Source of the DNA: Nocardioides carbamazepini
GTDB lineage: Bacteria; Actinomycetota; Actinomycetes; Propionibacteriales; Nocardioidaceae
Direction: 5' to 3'
NCBI RefSeq assembly: GCF_024614185.1
Contig: NZ_JAHTLF010000008.1
Location: forward strand, 124,001-188,000
DNA: 64,000 bases
Shown piece by piece: positions 1 through 8,361 of the stretch (positions are counted from its first letter, which is position 1; each line of letters starts with the position of its first letter). The translations under genes and the position numbers were made by a program. A model generated the notes under the pieces. That model was not told where the DNA came from. It made no database searches and saw only the letters and a list, made by a program, of their open reading frames with translations.

Positions 1-692
1 TCTGCGGCCTCGCCGGCACCTACGTCTTCGCGGCCCAGCGTGGCACCGAGCCGCCCGCGCACCCGCGCGGCGCTGCCACCGTCGCACGCGCGCCCATGCC
101 CTGGGCCGCCGTCGCCCCGCTCACCCTGGTCGCGGCAGCGCTGGGCATCGTCTTCGGCGCCGCCGAGGTGGTCACCGTCGCCTTCGCCGACGAGCAGGGG
201 CACCGTTCGCTCGCCGGTGTGCTCCTCGGGATCTGGGCCTTCGGCAGCCTGGTCGCCGGCGTCGTGTCGGGCGCGATCACCTGGCGGCGCGGCCCGCTGA
301 CCCGGCTGCGGATCGGCGCCTGCGGCATGATGCTCGCCGCCGCGCCCCTCGCCCTGGTGCCGAGCATCCCGTTGATGGCGCTCGTGCTGCTGCTCGGCGG
401 CGTCGCCGTCTCCCCGACCCTCATCGCCGCCATGTCGCTGGCCGAGCAGGTCCTGCCGCCGGCCCGGCTCACCGAGGGCATGGCGTTCATCCAGACCGGT
501 CTCGCCGTCGGCCTGGCTCCGGGCGCCGCGATCGCCGGCCTGGTGATCGACCACGCCGGCGCCTCGCCGGCGTACCTCGTCTGCCTGGTGGGCGGCGCCC
601 TGACCCTGATCGGCGCACTGCTGACCCGCGTGCCGGCCGTCCCGGATAGCGTGCGTCCCCATGAGCACCCCGCTGCCGAGCGCCTGGCGTAA
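1..692 (+). CDS. MFS transporter, C-terminal part (5' end outside window)
   Basis: The reading frame is open from the window edge (codons begin at base 3) to a TAA at 692, so only the C-terminal portion is present. It shows about six hydrophobic helices separated by short Arg-rich cytoplasmic loops such as TWRRGP and LTRLR. This is the usual pattern for the second six-helix bundle of a major facilitator superfamily exporter. Small-residue stretches such as GLAVGLAPGAAIAG are typical of MFS helix packing. The substrate cannot be told from this part. The last 32 bases overlap the next gene, which starts at 661 in another frame, so the two may be co-transcribed, although the next gene also has its own -10-like hexamer. 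Confidence 0.75.
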   Translation, partial: CGLAGTYVFAAQRGTEPPAHPRGAATVARAPMPWAAVAPLTLVAAALGIVFGAAEVVTVAFADEQGHRSLAGVLLGIWAFGSLVAGVVSGAITWRRGPLTRLRIGACGMMLAAAPLALVPSIPLMALVLLLGGVAVSPTLIAAMSLAEQVLPPARLTEGMAFIQTGLAVGLAPGAAIAGLVIDHAGASPAYLVCLVGGALTLIGALLTRVPAVPDSVRPHEHPAAERLA

Positions 693-1980
693 CTGGTCGG
701 GCCTGGAGTCCGCGAGCGGCCTCGACGTGCTCGTGCCGGCCGACGCCGCCGAGATCGCCGCCGCGGTGACCCGTGCTCGCGCCGCCGGGCGGACCGTCAA
801 GGCGGCCGGCACCGGCCACAGCTTCACCGGCATCGCTACGCCGCGGCACGTGCACCTGCGCCCCGAGGGGATGCGCGGGATCGTCGCCGTCGACCGGGAC
901 GCCATGACCGTCACCGCGCTCGCCGGCACCCAGCTCAAGGTGCTCAACGCCGAGCTCGCCCGGCTCGGCCTGAGCCTGCACAACATGGGCGACATCGCCG
1001 AGCAGACGCTCGCGGGCGCGATCTCGACCGGCACCCACGGCACCGGCGGCCGGGCCGCGGGCCTCGCCGCCCAGGTCGTCGGCCTCGAGCTGGTCACCGG
1101 CACCGGCGAGGTGCTGCGGGCCACGGCCACCGAGAACCCCGACGTGCTCGACCTGGCCCGGGTCGGCCTGGGCGCACTCGGCGTGCTGACCACCATCACC
1201 TTCGCCGTCGAGCCGCTGTTCCTCCTCCGGGCGGAGGAGCAGCCCATGTCCTGGACCGACGCCCTGGCCGCCTTCGACGACCTGACCGCGGCCCACGACC
1301 ACGTCGACATGTACTGGTTCCCCCATTCGGACCGGATGCTGACCAAGCGCAACACCCGGATGGGCACCGACCTCGACGGCGCCGCGCCCCTGCCGCGCTG
1401 GCGGGCCTGGCTCGACGACGACCTGCTGTCCAACACGGTCTTCGGCGCGCAGACCGCGGCGCTCAACACCACCCCGCGCGCGATCCCGGCCGCCAACAGG
1501 TTCGCCTCGCGCCTGCTCGGGCCCCGCACCTACACCGACATCGCGCACAAGGTCTTCACCACCGAGCGGCGCGTCGTCTTCCGGGAGATGGAGTACGCCC
1601 TCCCCCGGGCGGCCGGTCTCGAGGCGCTGCGGGAGTGCCGCACGGCGTTCGAGCGCTCCGGCCTCACCGTGTCGTTCCCGGTCGAGATCCGGGTCGCCCC
1701 GGCCGACGACGTGCCGCTGTCGACGTCCTACGACAGGGACTCGCTCTACCTGGCCTTCCACACCCACCGGCGGGCCGACCACCGCGCCTACTTCGCCCTG
1801 ATGGAGTCGATCCTGCGCGCCCACGACGGCCGGCCGCACTGGGGGAAGCTGCACACCCTCGAGACCGCCGACGTCGCCCCGCTCTACCCACGACTGCCCG
1901 ACTTCCTCGCGCTGCGCGACCGGCTCGACCCCGACCGGGTCTTCACCAACGCCTACCTCGACCGGGTGCTCGGTGGCTGA
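661..1980 (+). CDS. FAD-binding D-arabinono-1,4-lactone / aldonolactone oxidase family protein
   Basis: A 439-residue flavoprotein of the VAO/aldonolactone oxidase family. The N-terminal FAD domain carries GTGHSFTG with His53, the position at which family members bind the flavin covalently. A second FAD-contact stretch follows (ISTGTHGTGG). The C-terminal ALO domain ends with the family motif HWGK (His393) and a DPDRVFTN tail. Relatives oxidise sugar lactones or alditols at C2 with oxygen as electron acceptor. Whether the substrate here is a gulono-, galactono- or arabinono-lactone or a sugar alcohol cannot be decided from sequence. ATG661 is preceded by TAGCGT at 647-652. The next gene starts within the last codons of this one, implying coupled translation. 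Confidence 0.85.
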   Translation: MSTPLPSAWRNWSGLESASGLDVLVPADAAEIAAAVTRARAAGRTVKAAGTGHSFTGIATPRHVHLRPEGMRGIVAVDRDAMTVTALAGTQLKVLNAELARLGLSLHNMGDIAEQTLAGAISTGTHGTGGRAAGLAAQVVGLELVTGTGEVLRATATENPDVLDLARVGLGALGVLTTITFAVEPLFLLRAEEQPMSWTDALAAFDDLTAAHDHVDMYWFPHSDRMLTKRNTRMGTDLDGAAPLPRWRAWLDDDLLSNTVFGAQTAALNTTPRAIPAANRFASRLLGPRTYTDIAHKVFTTERRVVFREMEYALPRAAGLEALRECRTAFERSGLTVSFPVEIRVAPADDVPLSTSYDRDSLYLAFHTHRRADHRAYFALMESILRAHDGRPHWGKLHTLETADVAPLYPRLPDFLALRDRLDPDRVFTNAYLDRVLGG

Positions 1981-2386
1981 GCCGACACCCGGGAGCGCAC
2001 GCCCGGCCTGCCCGTGCGACTCCGGCCGGACCTACGACGACTGCTGCCGCGCCTACCACCGCGACCCCGGCACGGCGCCGACCGCGGAGGCGCTGATGCG
2101 CTCGCGGTACTCCGCGAACGTGAAGGGTCTGGCGTCGTACCTGCTCCACACCTGGCATCCCGCCACCCGGCCACCGTCACTGCAGCTCGACGAGCGGATC
2201 ACCTGGACCGGACTCGAGGTGCTGGCGGCCAAGGACGGCGGCCCCGAGGACCGGCGCGGCATGGTGGAGTTCGTCGCGCGCTACGCCCGTGACGGCGAGC
2301 CCGGGTCGCTGCACGAGATCAGCCGGTTCCGGCAGCAGGGCGACACCTGGCTCTACGTCCGCGGCCGGGCCCGGTGGGGGGCGTAG
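1973..2386 (+). CDS. YchJ-family (UPF0225) SEC-C zinc-binding protein
   Basis: A 137-residue protein starting at GTG1973, overlapping the oxidase stop by 8 bases (translational coupling). The N-terminus has the SEC-C-type metal-binding cluster CPCDSGRTYDDCC (Cys13, 15, 24 and 25), the same motif that binds zinc at the end of SecA. The rest is the NTF2-like YchJ domain with the conserved MRSRYSAN and HEISRF stretches. Length matches the family (about 120-160 residues). Function is unknown; a role in protein quality control has been suggested from the SEC-C motif. Family assignment is firm, function is not. Confidence 0.85.
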   Translation: MAEPTPGSARPACPCDSGRTYDDCCRAYHRDPGTAPTAEALMRSRYSANVKGLASYLLHTWHPATRPPSLQLDERITWTGLEVLAAKDGGPEDRRGMVEFVARYARDGEPGSLHEISRFRQQGDTWLYVRGRARWGA

Positions 2387-2445
2387 GCTCGTCCGAACAG
2401 ATGAGCAGCAGCCAGACAGCAACAGGCACACGACCCGAGGGCAGG

Positions 2446-3456
2446 ATGACCGACACGGCGGACGAGGGCGGCACCAGCCGGCCCGTGCGCCTGACCCTCG
2501 CCCCCGACCCGTCGGCCGGACCCGACCGGCGGCGCCTGCTGCTCGTGGACGACCAGGGCAGTGCTTTCACGCTCGACATCACGCCCGACCTGCGCGCGGC
2601 GGTGCGCGGTGAGTCACCGCGCCGATTGGAGACCTCGATGAGCAGCAGCATCCGGCCCCGCGAGATCCAGACCCGGATCCGCTCCGGCGAGTCCGCGGAA
2701 GCGGTCGCGGAGGCGGCCGGCACGTCGGTCGACGCGATCATGCCCTACGTCGCGCCCGTGCTCGCCGAGCGCGAGCACGTCGCCGCACGGGCGCAGAAGG
2801 CGTCGGTCCGCCGCACGCCCGGCGAGAGCCAGGGCGGGGCCACGCCGAACGGCTCCGTGCAGAGCCGGGTGCTCGGCGACGCCGTCGCCGGCCACCTGCG
2901 CGGCCGGGGCGGCGACCCGGACACCGTCGTGTGGGACGCCTACCGGCGGGACACGGGACGCTGGGTGCTGACCGGGACCTTCGACACCTCCGAGCGTGGC
3001 GGCGTCGCGCGGTTCACCTACGACGCTCCGGGCAACTACGTCCTCTCCGACAACGACGACGCCCGCTGGCTCATCGGCGACGTGCTGCCCGCTGCCGAGC
3101 CGACCCGCGACGACCTCCAGCAGGTGCGCGAGCGCCGGCTGGCCGCCGTGCCCGAGGAGCTGCCGCTGGGCGACCTCACCGATCCGGAGGTCGACCAGGC
3201 ACTGGACCTCGCGACCGGCGAGGCCGCCGAGCCGCTGAGCCGCACCGAGCCGTCGGGCCGTGCCGAGCCGCTCGAGCCCCGCCTCGACGACGAGCCGATC
3301 CGGGCGACGACGGAGGCCGCGACGGAGGCCGAGGCTCCCGCGGACGAGGCGGCCGAGGCGGAGCGCGCCCGCCACCGTCGCCCGGTGCAGAAGAAGCGCG
3401 GGCGCGCCTCGGTCCCCAGCTGGGACGAGATCATGTTCGGCGGCGGCGACCAGTAG
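2446..3456 (+). CDS. sepH: SepH-like septation protein (DUF3071)
   Basis: A 336-residue DUF3071 protein. The N-terminal domain contains a small beta unit (LLLVDDQGSAFTLDITPDL) followed by a helix-turn-helix-like segment (IQTRIRSGESAEAVAEAAG). A long Ala/Glu-rich linker leads to the conserved C-terminal motif VPSWDEIMFGG, characteristic of this family. In Streptomyces and mycobacteria SepH binds FtsZ and stimulates its assembly during division. ATG2446 has a GAGGGCAGG ribosome site just upstream, and the protein from there begins like known homologs. An in-frame start at 2374, inside the previous gene, is possible but less likely. Confidence 0.88.
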   Translation: MTDTADEGGTSRPVRLTLAPDPSAGPDRRRLLLVDDQGSAFTLDITPDLRAAVRGESPRRLETSMSSSIRPREIQTRIRSGESAEAVAEAAGTSVDAIMPYVAPVLAEREHVAARAQKASVRRTPGESQGGATPNGSVQSRVLGDAVAGHLRGRGGDPDTVVWDAYRRDTGRWVLTGTFDTSERGGVARFTYDAPGNYVLSDNDDARWLIGDVLPAAEPTRDDLQQVRERRLAAVPEELPLGDLTDPEVDQALDLATGEAAEPLSRTEPSGRAEPLEPRLDDEPIRATTEAATEAEAPADEAAEAERARHRRPVQKKRGRASVPSWDEIMFGGGDQ

Positions 3457-3496
3457 GGCCCACCCGCACGGGGGTCCGCGCGTGGGCAAAAGCGCG

Positions 3497-3502
3497 TAGC
3501 GT
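3497..3502 (+). promoter_or_regulatory. -10-like hexamer TAGCGT, leaderless start of the 3509 gene
   Basis: TAGCGT ends six bases before ATG3509, placing transcription start at or next to the start codon. No Shine-Dalgarno sequence is visible. Confidence 0.5.
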
Positions 3503-3508
3503 GCGCGC

Positions 3509-5554
3509 ATGGCCTACTTCGTGACCGGCGCCACCGGATTCATCGGGCGCCACCTCGTCGCCGAGCTCGTCGACCACCGGGAGGGCCCGGTCTTCGTGCT
3601 CGCGCGTGCGTCGTCGCTCCCGCGCATGGAGGCACTGATCCGGCAGTGGGGCTCCGACCGGGTGCAGCCCGTCGTCGGTGACCTCGCCCAGCCCGGTCTC
3701 GGCGTCGCTCCGGACTGGGTCGCGGAGCACGCCGGGCGGATCGACCACTTCGTCCACCTCGCCGCGATCTACGACATCACCGCGGACGACGCGACCAACG
3801 ACGCGATGAACATCGACGGCACCCGCCATGCGCTCGCCCTGGCCGAGGAGCTGCGCGCCGGGTGCTTCCACCAGGTGTCGTCGGTCGCCGCGGCCGGCGA
3901 CTACCACGGCCGGTTCGACGAGACGATGTTCGAGGAGGGCCAGCCGCTGCCGTCGCCGTACCACCGCACGAAGTACGAGTCCGAGAAGATCGTCCGCGAC
4001 GAGGCCACCATCCCGTGGCGGGTCTATCGCCCGGCGATCGTCGTGGGTCACTCCGAGACCGGGGCGATGGACAAGATCGACGGTCCCTACTACTTCTTCC
4101 CGGTGATCAAGCGCCTGCGCGACGCCCTGCCCTCATGGCTGCCGCTCGTCGGGCTGGACCTCGGCGACACCAACCTGGTGCCGGTCGACTACGTCGCCAA
4201 GGCGATGGACCATCTCGTGCACCTCCCCGATCGTGACGGCGAGGCGTTCCACCTGGTCAACCCGGACCCGCAGTCGGTGATCGAGATGATCAACGCGTTC
4301 TGCTCCGCCGCCGGCGCGCCGCGCTTCGCCACGCCCGTCGACCGCTCGATCACGACCGCCGGACCGCTCGCCCTGATCCCGCGCGTCCTGCGCCCGATGA
4401 ACGTGATGAACGCCGTGGTCCGCTCCGCACCCGCCCAGCGGATCCTCGACCAGACCGTCGGCCGGCTCGGCATCCCGGCCGAGGTCCTGGCGCACACGTC
4501 GTTCCCGTCGGTCTTCGACTCGCGGATCACCGAGAAGGCGCTCGCCGGGTCCGGCATCAGCGTCCCGCCGCTGGAGACCTACGTCCGGGCGCTGTGGGGG
4601 TACTGGGAGGAGAACCTCGACGACACGACCGGACGCGATGCCAAGTCGGTGGCCGCGCTCAAGGACAAGTACGTCGTCATCACCGGCGCCTCCTCCGGCA
4701 TCGGCCAGGTGGTGGCCCTCAAGGTCGCCCAGGCCGGCGGCATCCCTGTCCTCGTCGCCCGCGGCAAGGAGAAGCTCGAGGCCACCAAGGCGATCATCGA
4801 ACTGCGCGGTGGTCGGGCCGAGGTCTTCCCGTGCGACCTCTCCGACCTGGAGGCGATCGACCGGCTCTGCGAGCAGTTGGTCGCCGACCTGCCGAGCGTC
4901 GACTATGTCGTCAACAACGCCGGCCGGTCCATCCGCCGCTCGCTCAAGCTGTCGCAGGACCGGTTCCACGACTTCGAGCGCACCATGCAGCTCAACTACT
5001 TCGGTGCGATCCGCCTGGTGATGGGCCTGATGCCCCAGCTCCACACCCAGCGCTCGGGACACATCGTGAACATCTCCTCGATCGGCGTCCAGACGAACCC
5101 GCCGCGGTTCTCCGCGTACGTCGCGTCGAAGGCCGCCCTGGACGCGTGGAGCAATGTCGTGTCCTCCGAGGTCGTCGGCCACGGCATCACCTTCACCAAC
5201 GTGCACATGCCGCTGGTGCGGACTCCGATGATCGCGCCGACCAAGATCTACGACAAGTTCCCGACCATCTCACCGGCCCAGGCCGCCGACGTGGTGATCA
5301 AGGCGATGGTGGACAAGCCCCACGAGATCAACACGGCGCTCGGCACGGCCGGCGAGCTGGCCCACACGATCGCGCCACGGACCGCCTTCCGCGTCCTCAA
5401 CCTGGCTTACCAGGTGTTTCCGGACTCCGCCGCCGCGAAGGGGCAGAAGCCCGCCTCCCAGGCGGCGGCCGCGGCCGAGGAGGCACCCGGCTCCAACCAC
5501 CGCGAGACCGAACAGGTGCTGATGGCCCAGCTGTTCAGGGGCGTGCACTGGTAG
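3509..5554 (+). CDS. Two-domain fatty acyl-CoA reductase / SDR fusion enzyme (AcrA1-like)
   Basis: A 681-residue fusion of two NAD(P)-binding domains. Residues 1 to about 370 form an extended-SDR domain with the Rossmann motif GATGFIG (7-13) and a YHRTK active-site pair, as in thioester reductases. Residues about 385-620 form a classical SDR with TGASSGIG and a second active site YVASK near residue 536. This order and size match mycobacterial AcrA1/FcrA proteins (Rv3391 type), which reduce fatty acyl-CoA to aldehyde and then to alcohol. That function is inferred from family knowledge. The C-terminal 20 codons overlap tail-to-tail with the sulfurtransferase on the other strand. Confidence 0.82.
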   Translation: MAYFVTGATGFIGRHLVAELVDHREGPVFVLARASSLPRMEALIRQWGSDRVQPVVGDLAQPGLGVAPDWVAEHAGRIDHFVHLAAIYDITADDATNDAMNIDGTRHALALAEELRAGCFHQVSSVAAAGDYHGRFDETMFEEGQPLPSPYHRTKYESEKIVRDEATIPWRVYRPAIVVGHSETGAMDKIDGPYYFFPVIKRLRDALPSWLPLVGLDLGDTNLVPVDYVAKAMDHLVHLPDRDGEAFHLVNPDPQSVIEMINAFCSAAGAPRFATPVDRSITTAGPLALIPRVLRPMNVMNAVVRSAPAQRILDQTVGRLGIPAEVLAHTSFPSVFDSRITEKALAGSGISVPPLETYVRALWGYWEENLDDTTGRDAKSVAALKDKYVVITGASSGIGQVVALKVAQAGGIPVLVARGKEKLEATKAIIELRGGRAEVFPCDLSDLEAIDRLCEQLVADLPSVDYVVNNAGRSIRRSLKLSQDRFHDFERTMQLNYFGAIRLVMGLMPQLHTQRSGHIVNISSIGVQTNPPRFSAYVASKAALDAWSNVVSSEVVGHGITFTNVHMPLVRTPMIAPTKIYDKFPTISPAQAADVVIKAMVDKPHEINTALGTAGELAHTIAPRTAFRVLNLAYQVFPDSAAAKGQKPASQAAAAAEEAPGSNHRETEQVLMAQLFRGVHW

Positions 5555-6365
5555 CGACCGGCCGGCTCGGGTCGGCCACCCACTCGCTCCAGCTGCCCGG
5601 GTAGAGCGCGGCCGTGACCCCGGCCAGCTCCAGCGCGAGCACGTCGTGGGCCGCGGTCACCCCGGACCCGCAGTAGACCGCGATCTCGGCGCCGGCCACG
5701 GCGCCGACCTCGGCATACGTCGCGGCCAGGGCCCGGGGACTCCGGAACCGGCCGCTGTCGTCGAGATTGTGGCTGGTCGGCACGTTCACGGCCCCCGGCA
5801 CGTGGCCGGCCACGGGGTCGATCGGCTCGACCTCGCCGCGGTACCGCTCGGCGGCCCGGGCGTCGACGACCACGCCGACGTCCCGCACACCGGCCACGCC
5901 GGCCACATCGACCACCGGCAGCGCACCCGGGACGGCGGTGAAGTCGCCCACCCCGGCCGCGGCGCCGGGTCCGGTCTCCACCTCGCCGCCCGCCTCCCGC
6001 CAGGCGGTCCAGCCGCCGTCGAGCACCCGCACGTCGGTGTGCCCGTGGTAGCGCAGCAGCCACCAGCACCGCGCCGCGGCGTGGGCCGACCAGTCGTCGT
6101 AGACCACCACCGGCCGGTCGCCGCGCACCCCCACCCGCCGCATCGCCGCCTCGAAGGTCCTGACCTCCGGCAGCGGGTGCCGGCCCCGTTCCCCGGGCTC
6201 GGCCGCGAGATCGGCGTCGAGGTCCACGTACGACGCCCCGGGCACGTGCCCCGCGGCGTACTGCTCGGGCCCGGCCGGTGCGCCGATCCGGTACCGGACG
6301 TCGAGGGGGGTCACCTCCCCGAGCGTGGCGCGGAGCTCGTCGACGCTGATCAGGCCTGACCTCAT
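5535..6365 (-). CDS. Sulfurtransferase with tandem rhodanese domains
   Basis: A 276-residue protein with two rhodanese folds. The N-terminal one (about 1-125) is inactive-type: YAAGHVPGASYVDLD is present but no catalytic Cys loop. The C-terminal one carries the active-site loop CGSGVTA with Cys232. This is the layout of thiosulfate or 3-mercaptopyruvate sulfurtransferases, which move sulfane sulfur to cyanide or thiols through a Cys persulfide. The loop sequence resembles thiosulfate-type and MST-type enzymes and does not by itself choose between donors. The gene ends 20 bases inside the convergent reductase gene. Confidence 0.88.
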   Translation of the reverse strand: MRSGLISVDELRATLGEVTPLDVRYRIGAPAGPEQYAAGHVPGASYVDLDADLAAEPGERGRHPLPEVRTFEAAMRRVGVRGDRPVVVYDDWSAHAAARCWWLLRYHGHTDVRVLDGGWTAWREAGGEVETGPGAAAGVGDFTAVPGALPVVDVAGVAGVRDVGVVVDARAAERYRGEVEPIDPVAGHVPGAVNVPTSHNLDDSGRFRSPRALAATYAEVGAVAGAEIAVYCGSGVTAAHDVLALELAGVTAALYPGSWSEWVADPSRPVATSARP

Positions 6366-6371
6366 GGGTCG

Positions 6372-6377
6372 AGCCTA
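6372..6377 (-). promoter_or_regulatory. -10-like hexamer TAGGCT, leaderless start of the sulfurtransferase
   Basis: On the minus strand TAGGCT is followed by six bases and then the ATG at 6365. Confidence 0.5.
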
Positions 6378-6441
6378 GGAGCCACCGCGCACCTGTGGAG
6401 GACGGACCCGCGACCGCCGTTGATCGGGCAGGCTCCCCCGC

Positions 6442-6855
6442 ATGATCCAGGAGCCGGTCCCCACCCTGCTCGAGCGCGTGCTCCTGCGCGCGGTGCGCGA
6501 GCACGCCGCGACCGAGGGGCGCTGCCGGATGTCGCCCTTCCTGCACGTCGGCATCCCCGGCGCCGACGTCCGCTCCTTCGAGATCGTCGCCGGCGAGCCT
6601 CTCGATCTCGCCCTGCGCACCGAGCTGCTCGAGGCGATGTGCCGCGACCATCTGGACCGCGACGTCGTCCCGCTGGTCTGGCTGACCCGGACCCCCGAGG
6701 GGCACGACGTCGAGGACCTCGCCTGGGCGGCCGCCGTCGGCTGCGCGGGGCCGGAGCTCGGGGTTCGGCTCGACCTGGTCGTCGTCACCCGTCGGTCCTG
6801 GTATGACCCCCGCTCGGGCGTGGGCCGACGCTGGAGGCGCCTGCGCCGCACCTGA
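6442..6855 (+). CDS. Hypothetical protein, 137 residues
   Basis: Not recognised. The predicted protein is soluble, begins MIQEPVPTLLERVLLRAV and has a mixed alpha/beta composition. Codon use is typical of the neighbours (third positions almost all G/C). It contains a VVPLVWLTRTPEG stretch and ends in a basic tail (RRWRRLRRT). A CAGGCT hexamer lies seven bases before the ATG and there is no Shine-Dalgarno site, so it may be leaderless. It is divergent from the sulfurtransferase (76-base gap) and convergent with the ligase gene (19-base gap). No functional inference is possible. Confidence 0.6.
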   Translation: MIQEPVPTLLERVLLRAVREHAATEGRCRMSPFLHVGIPGADVRSFEIVAGEPLDLALRTELLEAMCRDHLDRDVVPLVWLTRTPEGHDVEDLAWAAAVGCAGPELGVRLDLVVVTRRSWYDPRSGVGRRWRRLRRT

Positions 6856-6874
6856 GCGCCGCGGGAGCGAGACG

Positions 6875-8338
6875 TCAGCCCCAGGTGTGGACGGGCTGGT
6901 TGTCGTGCATCCGCCGCCGATAGTCGGCCAGCACAGCCCGCAGGGCGTCGTACCGGTCGGCATCGGCGCGCTGCTGCACCTGGCGCGTGAACCAGTCCGA
7001 GGCGTTGGTGCCGCTCAGGCAGCGCTGCTCGATGACATCGAGGTAGCGGTGCGCCTCCGCCGGATCCACGCCCCACGCCGCCAGGCCCTCGTGGGCGAGG
7101 GGCAGCAGCCGGCGCACGACCAGCTCGGTCGCGCGCACCTTCCCCAGCTGAGGCCAGTAGACGTCGGCGTCGATGCCGAACCGGGCGGCGCTGTGGAAGT
7201 TCTCCTCGGCCGCGCTGAACGACATCTGGGACCACAGCGGACGGTCGTTCTCGGCCAGCGCCCGGACCAGGCCGAAGTAGAAGGCCGCATTGGCGACCGT
7301 GTCGACGACCGTCGGCCCCGCTGCCAGGATCCGGTTCTCCACGCGCAGGTGCGGCAGGCCACCGGTGATGTCGTAGACCGGCCGGTTCCACCGGTAGATC
7401 GTGCCGTTGTGCAGGCGCAGCTCGGACAGGTTCGGCGTGCCACCCGCCTCCAGGACGGTGAGCGGGTCCTCGTCGTCGAGCACCGGGAGCAGCGGGGGGA
7501 AGTAGCGGACGTTCTCCTCGAACAGGTCGAACACGGAGGTGATCCAGCGCTCGCCGAACCACACCCGAGGCCGCACCCCCTGGGCCTTGAGCTCCTCGCC
7601 GCGGGTGTCGGTGGCCTGCTCGAACAGCGGGATCCGGGTCTCGGACCACAGCTGCTTGCCGAGCAGATAGGGCGAGTTGGCCGCCACCGCGAGCTGGATG
7701 CCCGCGATGGCCTGGGACGCGTTCCAGTACGCCGCGAACTGGTCGGGACTCACCTGCACGTGGAACTGGGTGCTGGTGCAGGCCGCCTCCGGCATGATCG
7801 TGTCGACCGTCGTGTTCAACCGCTCGGCGCCACGGATGTCGATGAGGATGTCCTCCCCGCGGGCGCGCAGGATCTGCTCGCTGAGCAGCCGGTAGCGCGG
7901 GTTGGCGCTGATCACCTCGGCCCGCAGGTGCTCCGGCGCGAGGGTCGGCAGGATCCCGATCATCACCAGGTGCGCGTCGAGCGCCGCGGCCCGCTGCTCG
8001 GCGTGGTTGAGGCTGTCGCGCAGCTGGGTCTCATAGCCCTCCAGGCCACCGGCCCGCAGCGGCCCGGGCGGCAGGTTGAGCTCGATGTTGAACTGTCCGA
8101 GCTCGGTCTGGAAGTCGGGGTCCTCGATCGCCTCGAGCACCTCGGCGTTGCGCAGTGCCGGGTCGCCCGACCCGTCGACCAGGTTGAGCTCCACCTCGAC
8201 GCCGGTCCACGGATCGTCGGTGTCGAAGGCCGACTCCCGCAGCATCCGCTCGAACACGTCGAGGCAGCGGCGGACCTTCTCCCGGTAGCGAGTCCGGTCG
8301 GCGGGCGTGAACTCCTGGGCCGCGACGTCGTCTCCCAT
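6875..8338 (-). CDS. Glutamate-cysteine ligase family (GCS2) carboxylate-amine ligase
   Basis: A 487-residue member of the GCS2 ATP-grasp-like ligase family. The N-terminal half has the family's acidic metal-binding signatures (VEVELNLVDG, then ELGQFNIELNLPP). The central part holds ACTSTQFHVQVSP and the C-terminal half LRLHNGTIYRWNRPVYD and PHLRVENRIL. Relatives make gamma-glutamyl-cysteine or other gamma-glutamyl amides (EgtA, plant-type GshA, YbdK). No glutathione synthetase, ergothioneine or mycothiol genes are nearby, so the acceptor amine is unknown. Sequence supports the family, not the substrate. Confidence 0.8.
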   Translation of the reverse strand: MGDDVAAQEFTPADRTRYREKVRRCLDVFERMLRESAFDTDDPWTGVEVELNLVDGSGDPALRNAEVLEAIEDPDFQTELGQFNIELNLPPGPLRAGGLEGYETQLRDSLNHAEQRAAALDAHLVMIGILPTLAPEHLRAEVISANPRYRLLSEQILRARGEDILIDIRGAERLNTTVDTIMPEAACTSTQFHVQVSPDQFAAYWNASQAIAGIQLAVAANSPYLLGKQLWSETRIPLFEQATDTRGEELKAQGVRPRVWFGERWITSVFDLFEENVRYFPPLLPVLDDEDPLTVLEAGGTPNLSELRLHNGTIYRWNRPVYDITGGLPHLRVENRILAAGPTVVDTVANAAFYFGLVRALAENDRPLWSQMSFSAAEENFHSAARFGIDADVYWPQLGKVRATELVVRRLLPLAHEGLAAWGVDPAEAHRYLDVIEQRCLSGTNASDWFTRQVQQRADADRYDALRAVLADYRRRMHDNQPVHTWG

Positions 8339-8344
8339 GGACCG

Positions 8345-8350
8345 ACCCTA
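8345..8350 (-). promoter_or_regulatory. -10-like hexamer TAGGGT, leaderless start of the GCS2 ligase
   Basis: On the minus strand TAGGGT is followed by six bases and the ATG at 8338. It lies just before the stop codon of the GH78 gene (8362), in the 23-base gap between the two minus-strand genes. Confidence 0.5.
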
Positions 8351-8361
8351 GATCATCTGGA

